From Puccinia triticina (lineage: Eukaryota > Basidiomycota > Pucciniomycetes > Pucciniales > Pucciniaceae): a DNA stretch of 64,000 nucleotides. How positions within the stretch are numbered: position 1 is the first letter of the stretch; every line of letters begins with the position of its first letter. The translations under genes were made by a program, and so were the position numbers. The notes beneath the pieces are model-generated. The model made no database searches. It was not told the DNA's origin and saw only the letters and a program-made list of their open reading frames with translations. The stretch lies in assembly GCF_026914185.1 (NCBI RefSeq), contig NC_070564.1, positions 3,038,001 to 3,102,000 of the forward strand. Reading direction: 5' to 3'. This document shows positions 53,019 through 64,000 of the stretch, piece after piece.

Positions 53019-54967
53019 GTGTCAGGCGCAGTGATGCCAAGAGTACTTGTACTCCTCTAGCTACACCAGTGACTGTGCATGGTGTGATGGAGCGCGCAGC
53101 AAATGCGCGGTAAAAGTACAAAGTAACTGAGGGCAGTTACTTCTAATGAACCCAAAAAAAGGGGTTAACAGAGGGGCCAGGGGCGCCAGGGGTGGTTTAG
53201 TGCCCTCCGCGGTTCTTACAGGGCCTGCGCACTAGATGCGCAGGGGTTGTTTTAATGACTGTGACGTCTGGGGCCCTTGGAAAGGGGGTAGTTGCGCAAT
53301 TACTCGCACCCAGGAGATAGTTTGGGATAAAATCCCAATAGAAAAGGGAAAAAACGCAGACTTACTCTCAGCAAGGGTCTGCGGTAAAAAAGACTACCGA
53401 TTCAAGTAAACCGAGGTTGAGGCAAGGTCCGGCTGGCGCACAGGTCGATTAGACAAGGGCAAAACGGGCAAAGCTTCAAAGTGGTTATAAATGTATCTGG
53501 GGGACCTTGAATTGCCCAAAGGCCCTCATTTATATATTTGAGCTACAACCGGTAGGTTTGTATCTCTGTTTAGTTATTCTTCCTTTGGCTCTTTGGCCAG
53601 AGGAGTAGAGCGTGACAGGAGCGTTCGAGGATTCTAGGATCCACATCGCTCCTGTCATTCATCTTTTGGAGATGACGGGTTCTCTCCCTTGATCCGAGGG
53701 AGGGTATTTGATTTTCTAGTCATTCTCGGACTGTTCATCTGCGGCCAGGGAGATTCAGTAGTTCACTTTACTGCTACACTCCTCCGGCCGTTTCACATTG
53801 TCCCTTCTGTTGTCTTTTCTCCTAGTTCGATCGAACTGGAGAATGTCTTGCAACCCGTTCTCTTACCTTGAGAGCGGGTTTCAACCAATTCATAACTGGT
53901 TCTCCGGCCGTTTTTGGCTGGAGTTCTACTATTCACCCCTCAACTTGGTTTAAGGTTTGAGGGGATATGTATTGCATAGTTTCTGGTGCGCGGCGCTTCT
54001 GCGCTGCAATTAATATTCATTAATGAATACCCTTTCTATCCTTGTGCGCGGCGCTCTGCGCCACTACTACATACGCTAGCATTGTTAGCCGGGCTCTAAC
54101 TTATCATAGTAGCCCGGCTGACACTAAGGTTCTATTGAGAGGGTGAATAAGTTTTGTAACTTTGGGCAGAAGATTTGATTGACTCTGCAACCTTAGCCAT
54201 AGAGGATGTAGGAGAGATATTAATTTGCTGTTGGTGAGCTGGACACCTGAACGTGCAGCGGCGCCTTAAACTCTAGTATAAGTCAAAAACACAAAAAATG
54301 TAATTTTTTTTGGTGTTTTTAATGTATTTTGGAAGTTTTTCCGTCAAATATCTCCAAATACTTGAATATTCAACCAATCAGTATTTGAGGGGCCCAAAAA
54401 ACGCGTCGAATACCACCATGCTATGCCCTGGGTTTGTGTGTGTTTGGGCGCCGCTGGGTCAGCTTACGCCGAAGAAGATGTGGTGTGGGTGAGTCTGGTG
54501 TTTGATGGCTGCCAAAAAAAAGCAGGGGGTTGGCTGGTGGTTGGGAAAAAAGTTGGATTTATCTCTTTTGTGGGCATATGTCTTTCCCAATTTCCTGTCT
54601 TCCTGGAGGTCCTGGAAGGGCATAGGGAGAAGGAGCACAGGTCCGCAGGAAGCCTTCCAGGTTGCTCATTTTTCCTGGAAACTGCGGCCTGGATGGCTTC
54701 CTCACCTGGATCAATTTTGAAGCCCCCTACTGTATAGAGCTGCCCTTGCATGCACACCTCCTCCCACCTCTACAGTGCAGGGATTGGGGTTCCATAGGTC
54801 ATCTGGCATCCACATTTTGACTTCAATGTCTTTTGCCGCCTGTTGAAATGGCACATTCACACGCCGGGGATATCAACATTGGAATTAATCCCCAAACAGA
54901 ATCACAGAAATCCACATTATTTCACTTTTCTTGGTTATTTGGCTGAGGCCCACAAGCTCCCCACAAC
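53019..54967. other. Unassigned; possible LTR-like region
   Basis: GGCGC-rich motifs and a TTATAAATGTAT box near 53490 suggest a transcription unit or solo LTR beginning near TGTGATGGAGCGC (53080). I found no matching right end or target duplication. The 54733-54810 segment recurs inverted at 26042-26120. Confidence 0.3.
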
Positions 54968-55148
54968 GCTGAAACAAATGCAATCCATGGAGTGTATATG
55001 GTAAATCTTTTTCATGGAAGATGCATACCTACATGTCCAATCTTTTGATTTTAGCCATTGTATAGAGGATGAAGGCTAAAAACAAAAATGCATCTCTTCA
55101 ATGAAAAAGGTTTACCATATACACTCCATGTATTGTATTTGTTTCAGC
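54968..55148. mobile_element. Foldback MITE
   Basis: GCTGAAACAAATGCAAT on the left and its mirror ATTTGTTTCAGC on the right. The arms continue through GGAGTGTATATGGTAAA for about 70 bp with a short centre. No clear target duplication. Confidence 0.7.
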
Positions 55149-55440
55149 ATTGCTCCCCATGGGCTGAACGGTTTGAGAGGCCCTTGGGCTGCCTGCCAGC
55201 TAAACAGATTAGCAGGGGGCAGTGATTTGAGAGAAAGTGACCCAGCCCAACCCGCCCGCCCATTCTGCGGCCTGACATGGGCGGCCCAAGCCCGCCTGAC
55301 ATGCGTAATTTTACCCCCTCATGTTGCAGGAACATTGTTTTCCTGAACTGGGACCTGCATCATGTTTGAAACCCCCTACTCTCTGGAATGTTCAGCAGGT
55401 TCCGTGCAGAAAACCCCGTGAACACACGATACATTCCTCT

Positions 55441-55560
55441 GACTTAGCTAATTTCCCTGCTCAGGGGAGCGCAGCGACCTCCCAAGGAGGTCGCTGCGCC
55501 CGAGGAGGGTCCCTGCGGGACGGCGTCCCGCCTCCACGTAGAGAGGGACTTGGTTAAGCT
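55441..55560. repeat. AAGTCCC-family palindrome (long)
   Basis: GACTTAGCTAATTTCCCTGC on the left and AGAGAGGGACTTGGTTAAGC on the right. Inside are GCGACCTCC/GGAGGTCGC and GGGACGGCGTCCC hairpins. Confidence 0.7.
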
Positions 55561-56048
55561 AGACATTCCTTGTGCCACAGAGAAGGTCTGGGGTGATGGG
55601 CTTGTGGGCGCACAGAGGCTCGGCCGTTCAAGCCAACATGAAAGCCAACAATAAGCACCCCGGACAGGTGCAAAGAAACTTGGCCGATTTCTCCCACAGG
55701 CCCAGCTGCTGCCTTTGGAAGCGGGATCCCTGCGCTCCGCCCTCTCATCTCCAACCAAACCCACAATGCCACGGTAAGCATATCCAGGTCCCTGCAGAAA
55801 AAATTACATTACACGATATATAGTACAATACATTAGTCTTACACATGCATGCAACGATTAATAGTACACAATCTATGGCCGCCGACAAAGCGCGCGGAGA
55901 AAAAGAAAGCGCGGCTGGTCGGGGTGGTAAGGGTGCTTGAAGCCTGCGATAGTCCGGGTGTTGATGTACTTTTGGTATGCGGATGCGGGGGAGAGGCAGC
56001 GATGGAGCGGAGAACTCTAGTATGTATAGCGCATGGTGAGAGATCTTG

Positions 56049-57961
56049 TTATGATTTGAAGAGGAGGAAGGTGAGGACGAGGCTCGCTTGGCCGATGAGG
56101 TCGATAGACGAGGACAAGAGAGGGATCGCATAGATGTCCGGGTCGAGGTTGCGGGTCCAGAGGAGATGGGTGAGGTGGTACGCCGCGAGAAGAGAGACGG
56201 CGCTCTGCATTAACAGACAAGAATGTGTCAGTATTGTTCTGAGTGTGTGTGTGGAGAGGGGGGAGGAGGACGTACGGTCCAGAGGACACAGAGCATGAAG
56301 CCGACGAAGAAGCCCAGATCGAAGCCCGCACGGCCCATGTTGATGAGGGCGAAGCCGGCGAGGATGGCAGTGCTGAGGAGCAGGAGGACGAGTGCGACTT
56401 TGCACGCGGGTTCTTGGGTGGAGGACGAGGGCGGGGGCTCGAGGATGTCGATTTCTGGGCCGTCGATCTCCCAGTCATCTCCCTCGTCATCGTCCAGATC
56501 GTCGTAGTCATGGTTGGGGAGTTTGAGGAAGCCGTCTTGGCCGGTGTTGTGTGCGGCTTGCTGGCGGCTGGCGGCGGATGCATGGAGGGCAGTGGAGATG
56601 CGGGAGACGGAGATGGTGCCGATGTTTCCGCATATGCCCGTGAGCACCGGAGCGACGGCGGCGAAGCCGGGCAGGCTGACGACGACCTTCTCGAGCACCA
56701 GGCCCGAGCAGGTCGAGATCGCCATCGCCACAAACAGCGGCGTCCATCCCACGCCCAGGAACCCCCGCACATAGCCGTTCCGGACAGTAAGGTACCCATG
56801 CAATCCGACCGAACACGCAAGAAGAGCAAAGATTACTGTCGATGTCCATGTGTCGGAAAACCGGATGAACAGGGACGAGGCCAGGCTTAGGAAGACTAGC
56901 GTCATCAGGTCGCCGAGCGAGGACGCAATCGGGGTGGTGATGTTGTCTGTGGATATTGCAAACATGCGTGAGTGTGGGTTTTTTTTTTTTTTTTGAGGAC
57001 AAGAGAAGGAGGTGGACGGACCAGGGTTGATCCTGAGGACCCGACAAGCAATAACCAGTCCAGAGACGAGTCCGCCCAGAAGCAGCGAGTTGACGCTCGC
57101 AGCGAGCATCCCCGCGGCAAGCACGAGGAGACACTCGGCATACCCGCCCTGGAGGGGCGAGTTCCAGGCGGGCATGGCCGCCGGGACAGCCGCCGTGAGC
57201 GGCTTGGCATGGGCGATCCGCAGCGTGGGCAGGTTGTTCCGCGACAGCACGCCGAGAACGAAGGACAACAAGGAGGCTGCAAAGGAGACTATCAGCGCTT
57301 GGACTTGGAGCAAAGTGAGGTTTCCGACGACTAATGCCCGGCGCTTCTTGGGCGAGTCCAGGTCGCCGACATTGGCCTACAGACACACACACGCATCAGC
57401 GGGTAAGGTTCGGGGGTGTGGGGAGACGAGAGGACATACGCTGGTGCTGAGCCGGGCGGCAAGGTTCATCTCGAGGTTGCCCTTGAGGTTCATGAGCACG
57501 GGGAGGAGGATGTAGAGCTCGGGGACGCGGCGGAAGGCGGGCCAGTCGCGGACATGGTCGAGGAGGAGCCCGGTGAGACAGCCGCCGAGGACGGAGAGCA
57601 GGAGGGAGGGCAGGGTCTGGAGGACGAGTGTGGGGACGGAGAAGGCGGCCGGCTGCGGGCGGTGCGTGCTCGGGGGGCGGACGAGAGGCCGGGTGCGGCG
57701 GACATAGGGCTCCTCCTCCTTGGCTGGGACGGACGAGAGCAGCGGGGACGATGACTGGTCTGTGGCTGCGTCGGCAGGGCCGGTCTTCGCGGAGTCAGCT
57801 GTGGTGGTCGTGGTGGTGCTGGACGAGGAGGAGCGTCTGTGGGTGGATGCGAAGAAGATGTGGTGGTGCTGGTGGGCCAGGCCGTGTGCGTGCTCGGGTG
57901 CGCCGGCCATCGTCTGGGCTTCGTGCTCGCTGTTTTCGCTGGATGGTCTTCTGCTGGCCAT
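56049..57961 (-). CDS. SLC41/MgtE-type divalent cation transporter
   Basis: Exons 57961-57440, 57376-57022, 56946-56276 and 56204-56049 give 567 codons with consistent phases. Donors are GTATGT, GTCCGT and GTACGT; acceptors are TAG, CAG and CAG. The His-, Ser- and Thr-rich N-terminus is cytosolic-like. Family motifs appear in both repeat halves: NLKGNLEMNLAARLST (end of exon 1), ASLGDLMTLVFLSL, PVLTGICGNIGTISVSRIST and DPDIYAIPLLSSSIDLIGQ. An acidic loop DYDDLDDDEGDDWEIDGPE lies in exon 3. SLC41 proteins move Mg2+ across membranes; substrate and membrane here are inferred. The gene is intact and much GC-richer than its surroundings. The frame and splicing look functional. Confidence 0.93.
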
Positions 57962-58784
57962 CGACGAGGAAGACGGTCATGAAGCCTCGGACTTCCGCAG
58001 GCGTGGCCCGTGGCAACCGAGGCCGGATCAGACCGAGGGGCCGGGAAAAACCGAGTTCATTGACGGTATCCGCAACCAGCACCCCGGGGGGCACCCCGCA
58101 CGGAGGATTAATTAAGCGCAAGTGCCGTCAAGAAATGTGGCTGAAGATATCCAGCGGATACCTTCTTGAAGCCCGGCTTACGCAAGTCCTCTAGTGATTA
58201 CATGCCCAGCTTGACCCTTTTCCCTCCAAAAGATACACACAGCTGAAAGGAAAAATCAACATCACAAGTGCTTCAACAGTTTTGAAGAGACCTTGGGGGT
58301 CCTACGGCAGCCATGGCCCAGAAGATTCCTGCGGAGCATCTCTGGTCACTTACTCTACAGTTACGCCTGCTGCCAATTTTGAGCTAGAAGGTGATCTTGC
58401 CAAGAGTAAAACTTGCTTAGTTGGTTGGAACTGACAAGAACAGTAGACTAGGCTAAAAGAGAGAGTTCAATTCCGGGCACTTGGTCACAATGAAATATCT
58501 GACAGCTTTGATTGAGATCTTGAAAAAAACTATATACATTTTATCAAAGTATCTGGCAAGATGGTGTGTCTATTGATCCAGGGGTTTGGAAAGTGAAAAG
58601 GAAAGTGGTATGTGAGCTGCGAGTTTGATGAGACAGCTGCTGATTTGGATGCAAGCTTTAGGGAAGCATCTCAGATTGAAAGAACAAGATTTGTGCAATA
58701 TCCATGGTGACGATAGCTGGGATCAAGCGCTTAACAGGGGGTTATTCAATTTGTCATCTTGATGTGTGCCCGATGAGAGTTTTC
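57962..58784. other. Promoter flank of the transporter; nothing else recognised
   Basis: Other-frame openings at 57628-58194 are shadows of the GC-rich gene. From 58200 the sequence is AT-rich without motifs. Confidence 0.4.
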
Positions 58785-60464
58785 TCATGATTTGGAAGGG
58801 AGGACACGAGTGGTTCCAGTATTTCGACTTTGATTTTCAATAAGTCCGAGAAGACCTTCTTCATGACGTAGAACAGCTCCAGAAATGGTTTGAAAAAGTC
58901 CCATGAACGTTTTGGAATTCTCATGCTTCTTGAACTTATGATAGAAGATACCCAGGGTCACCAGTCTCCTATAAGCCGAAGAAGAGTTGAATTCTCCACA
59001 GAGTTTCTTTAAGTAATGCCAACCGTCCTTCTGCCTGGACGAGGACATTGCATTTTTGAGGTCTTCATCAAGATTGATGATTTGCATAAAGTTGTCTCGA
59101 ATTTCTGTGTAATAAGATTTTAATGATGACGGAGAGTCAGTATTGATGGGGTCAGGTGCGAGATAGTGGGATGGATAACTCAATATACGAACCTATATGT
59201 GGTCCAAATCTGCCCGGCCAATATAATTCTAATTCGGAAAAGATAGGCCAGGGAGAAAGTGTCAGTGTTATGATATGCCAGGAAGAAGTATTGGTAAAAC
59301 AAACCGTGTTCCCATCTTATAAAATCCGCTCCTAGGACAGCTATGCCTTGGTGATAATGTTTAACAATGTCAAGCACTGCACTGATATCAAGGAGACGGC
59401 CTCCAAGATTTCTATACCTCAAATTGAGGCTGAAGAGGCCATACGAGGCAGATATGGCCAGGTGTGGTAGCACGGATGAGCCCGCGTCCTTAACTTGGCG
59501 TAAAGTGTAAGCAAGTATTTTAAGCCATTCCTTGACTCCTTCATCCGTGGCCACATGATTGTGCAGAACACTCATGAAACCAAATTGTACTAAGTAAGCT
59601 GCATATTCAGGGTCAACTGGCTTCTTCAGCACATGTCGATTGAAAAGACGGCGTGGGTCGTTTATGTCCAAAGTTGCCCAGTCAATGGCGACTGAACCAA
59701 TAGTAAATCATTAGCTTCAGATATGATGGGGACTATGATAGCCCCGATATATATGGTGGAGTTCACTTATGTACCGTTTTCGTAGTAATCAATGACTGCC
59801 GGGGAACAAGAGCCAAATGGGCCAACGAGAAAAATTGAGGAGAACAGAGCGGCGGAAAGATCTTAGCAATTGTGGCCTAACCTCAACTACTGCATGTGCA
59901 CATTTGAAGCAATGGATTAGAGTGCTCACGCGTCTGCAGACCTGCATTCTCTGGTTCCTTTCTGGTTCTTAATTCTATATAGACAGAGAGACATCGCGCG
60001 CCAAAACATGAGAATCAGTAGGGTTCCTGACAAGCCATGATGTCTGGATTAGAGTACTGGAGGTGTCAAATAATATCGAGGCCTACTTCGACGAGGTCCT
60101 GGAGATCCGTATCATAAAAAAATGTGTCAGTTTTGTTGTGGCAGGACGTGTCATGATGCGAAGAGGAACGAGAGAGGAAAATATGTGGAAGTAGTTATGG
60201 CATGAGAGTAGGGCTATTTTACACACCTTCAAAATTTACACAACGAAACAGGAAAGTTACAAGTTGATCATAGACTGTTGGAGTTTCTGGTGGGGAGATC
60301 CAATATCTAAGATTGAACGATGCGTCGACTGTGTTGGATAACGAGGAGCTGCCAGCCAAATCGCGAGCGGAGTCTATCCAGGTCAAATCCATTCCTTGCG
60401 TGCCATGTGTCAGTTGCAAGATGAAATATGAGAAGCACAGGACGATTAATGTGGGGAATTGCAT
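58785..60464 (-). CDS. Putative secreted protein, spliced, unknown family
   Basis: Exon 1 (60464-60227) starts at ATG with a signal peptide (MQFPTLIVLCFSYFILQLTH, probable cleavage near GTQG). A 21 bp micro-exon (59795-59775, IDYYEN) and exon 3 (59691-59193, DPRRLFNRHVLKKP, then LPHLAISASYGLF) join in phase by GT-AG introns. A last segment 59118-58785 (IRDNFMQIINLDEDLKNAMS to TTRVLPSKS) is open, but the best donor and acceptor do not keep phase. Either a splice site is missed or a frameshift is present. More micro-exons may lie in the 430 bp first intron (e.g. DTDLQDLVEV). Not recognised; could be a candidate effector or cell-surface enzyme. Confidence 0.55.
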
Positions 60465-61571
60465 CTGTGGTGCTAAGGAGTGTTGAGCTGTGTTGACAGT
60501 GTGCTGGCTAGCTCGAATGGGTGACGGTGGGAGGGGCGCCCTTTTATGCTCATCTCCAGGGCTTTTCGGAGCTGCCGGCACTTGTTTGAAGCGGCATAAT
60601 AACATCAACACATTGGTTTCGAACATCAAGCATGACAATCCCGACTTGTCGCATCGGCTTTAGCCTATTTGTGAGGCAAGGGGAGGTCCCCTCGGGACAG
60701 TGCCACGCCGCGGTTTGCGTACGGAACCGCGTTGCCGTCTTCCAGCTCCAGCGCTCTCTCATAGCGGAGCCCGAAATCCCGGCAGAGCGGGACCCGGGAG
60801 GGGCTTCCCGTAAGCCTGACAAGCACCCTTGGTCAGCAGAATCTGCATCTGCATTATCTACAGGTGTGTTGTGGCACGGGCCGGAGCAGTGACACAATGG
60901 ATCTTGATTGACCAGCTCTCAACCCGGATGAGCAGATCTTAGCCCGGCCGGACTCTGCTCCGAGAATCGGGATGAGATGGATACCGCGACTGCGGCGAGT
61001 TACAGAGTGCAGCTACAACAAGGTGTAAGTTACACGATCTGATGACACTGATCCGACATCTTCGGCTCTTTCATTGACCATCGGCAGATTCTCATCTCCG
61101 GCCGAGGTTGAATTGCGGCCTTCGCCGAACCTCCCAGGCCTTTTTTGCTAACTTAGCTAATTTCCTCCTCGGGGGAGCGAAGCGGCCTCCGAAGGAGGAA
61201 CTTAGAGGCTATGTGGACCAGAGAATCATGACTTTTGGTGGGGACTTTTTTAGAATCTATCTCCCTCATGAGCCTCTGCACCATTTTTGAAATTGTTTAC
61301 ATTTCTGGGATGGCCCTAGCTCATGTTGCTATCTTTCTACTAATTTTTCCCATCCTCGACACCTCTTGTTGAGCTGCAATCAGAGTTGTAACATCATGGA
61401 TTTCAGATTCTGTACAGTGCAACATGTGTGATACGGGATATAGCCAACTAATGAAGTTGCAAAAAAAGACATTTGACTGTCATTAAATATCCCTAAAAAT
61501 AGGACAATAGGGGGAAAGATTCTCCTTGATGTTCTGCATCTTTTGTCCCCCTACAACTTAATCACATAATA
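60465..61571. other. Upstream flank; one AAGTCCC-type palindrome
   Basis: Short overlapping frames on both strands at 60550-60897 without motifs. A palindrome related to the AAGTCCC family lies at 61147-61205 (TTAGCTAATTTCCTCC...GGAGGAACTTAG). Confidence 0.4.
61147..61205. repeat. AAGTCCC-family palindrome (variant ends)
   Basis: ACTTAGCTAATTTCCTCCTC on the left, GAAGGAGGAACTTAGAGG on the right. Confidence 0.5.
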
Positions 61572-62991
61572 GGGGGGTTCACGATTGGATTTTTGGTTGC
61601 TGGTGGCCCCATAAAATGTTGCTTGCTGGTGCAAATTTGGGCCATAAAATTACCACCAGAAATGGTAAAACTTTGCTGGTCACCCAACAGGGACCAGCAA
61701 AATTTTACGGCACCCCTTCTGATGACCGGTCAATACCAGTCATCACCTGGAATACACAACTCCATCTGATGGCCGGTCAACACCGGTCATCGGGTCAAGT
61801 ACACACTCAACTGTTCCCCAACACCGGTGATCGGACACACACAAACGCCACTTGATGACCAACCCAGGTCATTGAGTGGAGTGTTTATTGACTGCACACA
61901 CTCCACTCAATGACATGACCTAGCCGGTCATCGAGTGGATAACTACTTGACTCAATGACCGGACTGGGTCATCCATCCCAACTTGATGGCCGGACCAGGT
62001 CATCAAGTGGACAAATACACTCCACTCAATGGCCGGACCGGGTCATTGAGTGGATACACACTCCACTCAATGACCAACCCGGTCATCAAGTGCAAACTAC
62101 TCCACTCGATGACTGGAGCAGCCATCAAGTGGATAACTACTCCACTCAATGACCAACCAGGTCATCAAGTGCAAACTACTCCACTCAATGACTGGAGCAG
62201 CCATCAAGTGGATAACTACTCCACTCAATGACCAACCTCCACTCAATGACCAACCAGGTCATCGAGTGGATACACACTCCACTCAATGACCGGATTGGCC
62301 ATCAAGTGGATAACTACTCCACTCAATGACCGGATCGGCCATTGAGTGGATACACACTCTGAGTGGAGCATGTAGCCCACTCGATGGCCGGACTGGGTCA
62401 TTGAGTGGAGTAGTTATCCACTTGATGGCCAATGTGGTCATTGAGTGGAGTTTGTATTCACTTGATGGCCAATCCGGTCATCAAGGGGAGTGTGTATCCA
62501 CTTGATGACCGGGTTGGTCATTGAGTGGAGTGTGTATCCACTCAATGACCGGGTTGTTTGTCGAGTGGAGTGTGTATCCACTCAATGACCGGGTTGGTCA
62601 TTGAGTGGAGTAGTTATCCACTTGATGGCCAATCGGGTCATCAAGTGGAGGGTGTACCCACTCAATGACCGGGTAGAGGTGATCCATTCGATGACCCAAA
62701 GTCATTGAGTGGAGTATGTATCCCCCCAATGGCCAGGTTGTTCATCAAGTGGGGTGCATGTATGGGTGTTGGTTGGCCCAATTATCAGCCTTTCATCAGT
62801 TGAGGTGTGTGAGATTGATGGCCGGTCATGACCGGCCCAGGTTCATGGTGTGATGGGCACCAGTATGTTTCCGTTGCTCAGCTGGCATAAAATCCTCCTG
62901 GTGCGAGGCAAAAAATTTAATTGAGCAGCGTGCGCATCTCTACTGGTGAGGTGATAAAAAGTTGCTGGTGAAATCCAATTGTGAACCCCCC
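61572..62991. mobile_element. TA-flanked inverted-repeat element with satellite cargo
   Basis: Left GGGGGGTTCACGATTGGATT and right AATCCAATTGTGAACCCCCC are inverted repeats. TA lies outside both (61570-61571 and 62992-62993), as for Tc1/mariner-type insertion. TTGCTGGTG near each end extends the symmetry. No transposase; the centre is a palindromic satellite. Confidence 0.82.
61720..62760. repeat. Palindromic satellite array (CTCAATGACC/GATGACCGG)
   Basis: Units such as CCACTCAATGACCGG...GGTCATTGAGTGG with GATAACTACT or ATACACACT linkers. The linkers run one way to about 62360 and as reverse complement (AGTAGTTATCC, AGTGTGTATCC) after it, so the array is head-to-head. Confidence 0.9.
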
Positions 62992-63074
62992 TAATGTAAT
63001 GTGATGAAGCTGCACAGGATTGAAAAAGGCCAAGTTGCTAATTCTCTCAGGCCGCGGGGTCCAATTAGTGTATA

Positions 63075-63140
63075 AGTCCCTCCTTTGGAGGGTCTCTGTG
63101 GGGCGGTGTCCCCCCTCCAATAGAGGGACTTAGTTAAGTT
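63075..63140. repeat. AAGTCCC-family palindrome
   Basis: ATAAGTCCCTCCTTTGGAGG on the left, CAATAGAGGGACTTAGTTAA on the right, with a GGGGCGGTGTCCCC hairpin. Confidence 0.75.
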
Positions 63141-63288
63141 AGCCTTTTTTGCAGTGTCCAAGTCAATTCAATTCAAGGACAGTCCAAAATATGTCCAGGA
63201 AATTTTGGTGGCGTAAAACATAGCTAGCTTGACACAAGCCCCTTGTGTCAGAGGGAGGCAGGTGACACACCACCGGGCCAACTTATTC

Positions 63289-63360
63289 ACAAGTCCCCCC
63301 TGCTGGGAGGCTTGCTCATGCTGTGGCTGGCCGCAAAGCAGGGAGGGACTTGTGCACAAA
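63289..63360. repeat. AAGTCCC-family palindrome
   Basis: CACAAGTCCCCCCTGC on the left, GCAGGGAGGGACTTGTGC on the right, with a CTGTGGCTGGCCGCAAAG centre. Confidence 0.7.
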
Positions 63361-64000
63361 GTCAAAAATTTGGCTAAGAAAGAAAACATGGATGGCTGGA
63401 GGAAAAATACTTAGCAACACCCAGCATCCCCCTCAGCTCCTGTGGACCTGCCCCAGAGCCAAAATACGCTTCTTGACCTCAGCTTTCAAATGGTACGGTG
63501 CTGGGCCCAATTTCCCCAATCCTTGCCACTTTTGCTGTACTAATATTTTAAAAATAAAAAAACACCAAGAAATGTAAACTAAGGATCTACAACCATCATG
63601 CCTTGTGGATCTTGGATTCACAAACCTGCAGATATTTGCAGATCCCACAGCTGTACACTGTGGGTGAAGTTCTTCAAAATGATTTTGGTTGGCAACCAAT
63701 ATCATTTCAAGGTGTCTGCCTGCAAGGGGGGACCATTGTCAGACGGTCTGTAAGGGTCTGTTGTTGGGGGGAGAAGGCGCTGGTCCGGTAAGTCTAGCTA
63801 GAATGTAAATTGCTAGATGGGGAAATAGGATGGGTCTTCCCCCGGCTCCTCCTTATGGTGAGGAGCGTGACATGTATGTGTAGCTACAAGACATGTCTAG
63901 GGATGAGCCTGGCGCGCGGGCGCAGCTCATAACACGGTCAGCATTTCCACTGGAATTTTCCTGGAATTTTACGGGAGGGCAATCCAAAAATATCACAGAA
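63361..64000. other. Right edge, nothing recognised
   Basis: Short frames without motifs. A small GGCTCCTCC...GGTGAGGAGC inverted pair lies at about 63845-63867. Confidence 0.4.

Noticed and set aside
56222..58194. Long frames on both strands overlapping the transporter
   Set aside because: Shadows of a GC-rich gene; only the spliced minus-strand frame carries family motifs and consistent splice phases.

Overview
The window looks like gene-poor, transposon-saturated nuclear DNA of a basidiomycete fungus, most likely a rust or relative (Pucciniomycotina). Reasons: spliced genes with short GT-AG introns; fungal Ty1/copia and Ty3/gypsy elements; a RecQ-like helicase beside a gene resembling the basidiomycete DUF6589 family; and nonsense codons that fit C-to-T change at TCG, the RIP-like context described for Pucciniomycotina. 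The lineage call is inference from content. No database search was possible.

Layout. 1-1563 (minus) is a spliced gene for a membrane protein with seven predicted spans, cut by the left edge. Its paralogue lies at 15705-17432 with the same exon pattern and one frameshift. The 14 kb between them is nested transposons: a copia element (4835-13706, TSD GCTTG) holding one solo LTR (7223-8021) and a second solo LTR (9027-11302), which is itself split by a CACTA-type non-autonomous element (9825-11272) carrying a palindromic satellite. A 596 bp TRIM follows (14295-14890). 18.6-25 kb is almost purely non-autonomous elements (CACTA-like with 3 bp TSDs, hAT-like with 8 bp TSDs), minisatellites and another solo LTR. 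26190-31644 is a copia element with identical 142 bp LTRs and one uninterrupted reading frame broken only by three TGA codons. It sits in a GGGTACCC-rich repeat that also holds a satellite array.

33.3-47.3 kb holds a decayed cassette: a RecQ-like helicase (plus), a small charged ORF (plus) and a convergent DUF6589-like gene (minus). The last is split by a gypsy element (38391-46542) whose primer-binding region contains a long tRNA-Tyr-like 3' portion. 47.9-55.6 kb has unrecognised exon-like pieces, a MULE-like element with a 9 bp TSD, a PIF/Harbinger-like MITE and a foldback element. 56049-57961 is an intact, GC-rich four-exon SLC41/MgtE-type cation transporter, the one clear housekeeping gene. 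58.8-60.5 kb is a spliced gene for a putative secreted protein. The right end carries a TA-flanked inverted-repeat element full of satellite and several short GC-rich palindromes.

Common threads. (i) One palindromic satellite motif (GATGACCGG/CCGGTCATC) fills four arrays in different contexts. (ii) A dispersed AAGTCCC...GGGACTT palindrome family recurs about eleven times. (iii) Two copia-type elements and the TRIM appear primed from tRNA anticodon arms (Tyr, iMet) rather than tRNA 3' ends. (iv) Nonsense codons in the decayed genes are mostly TGA after T.
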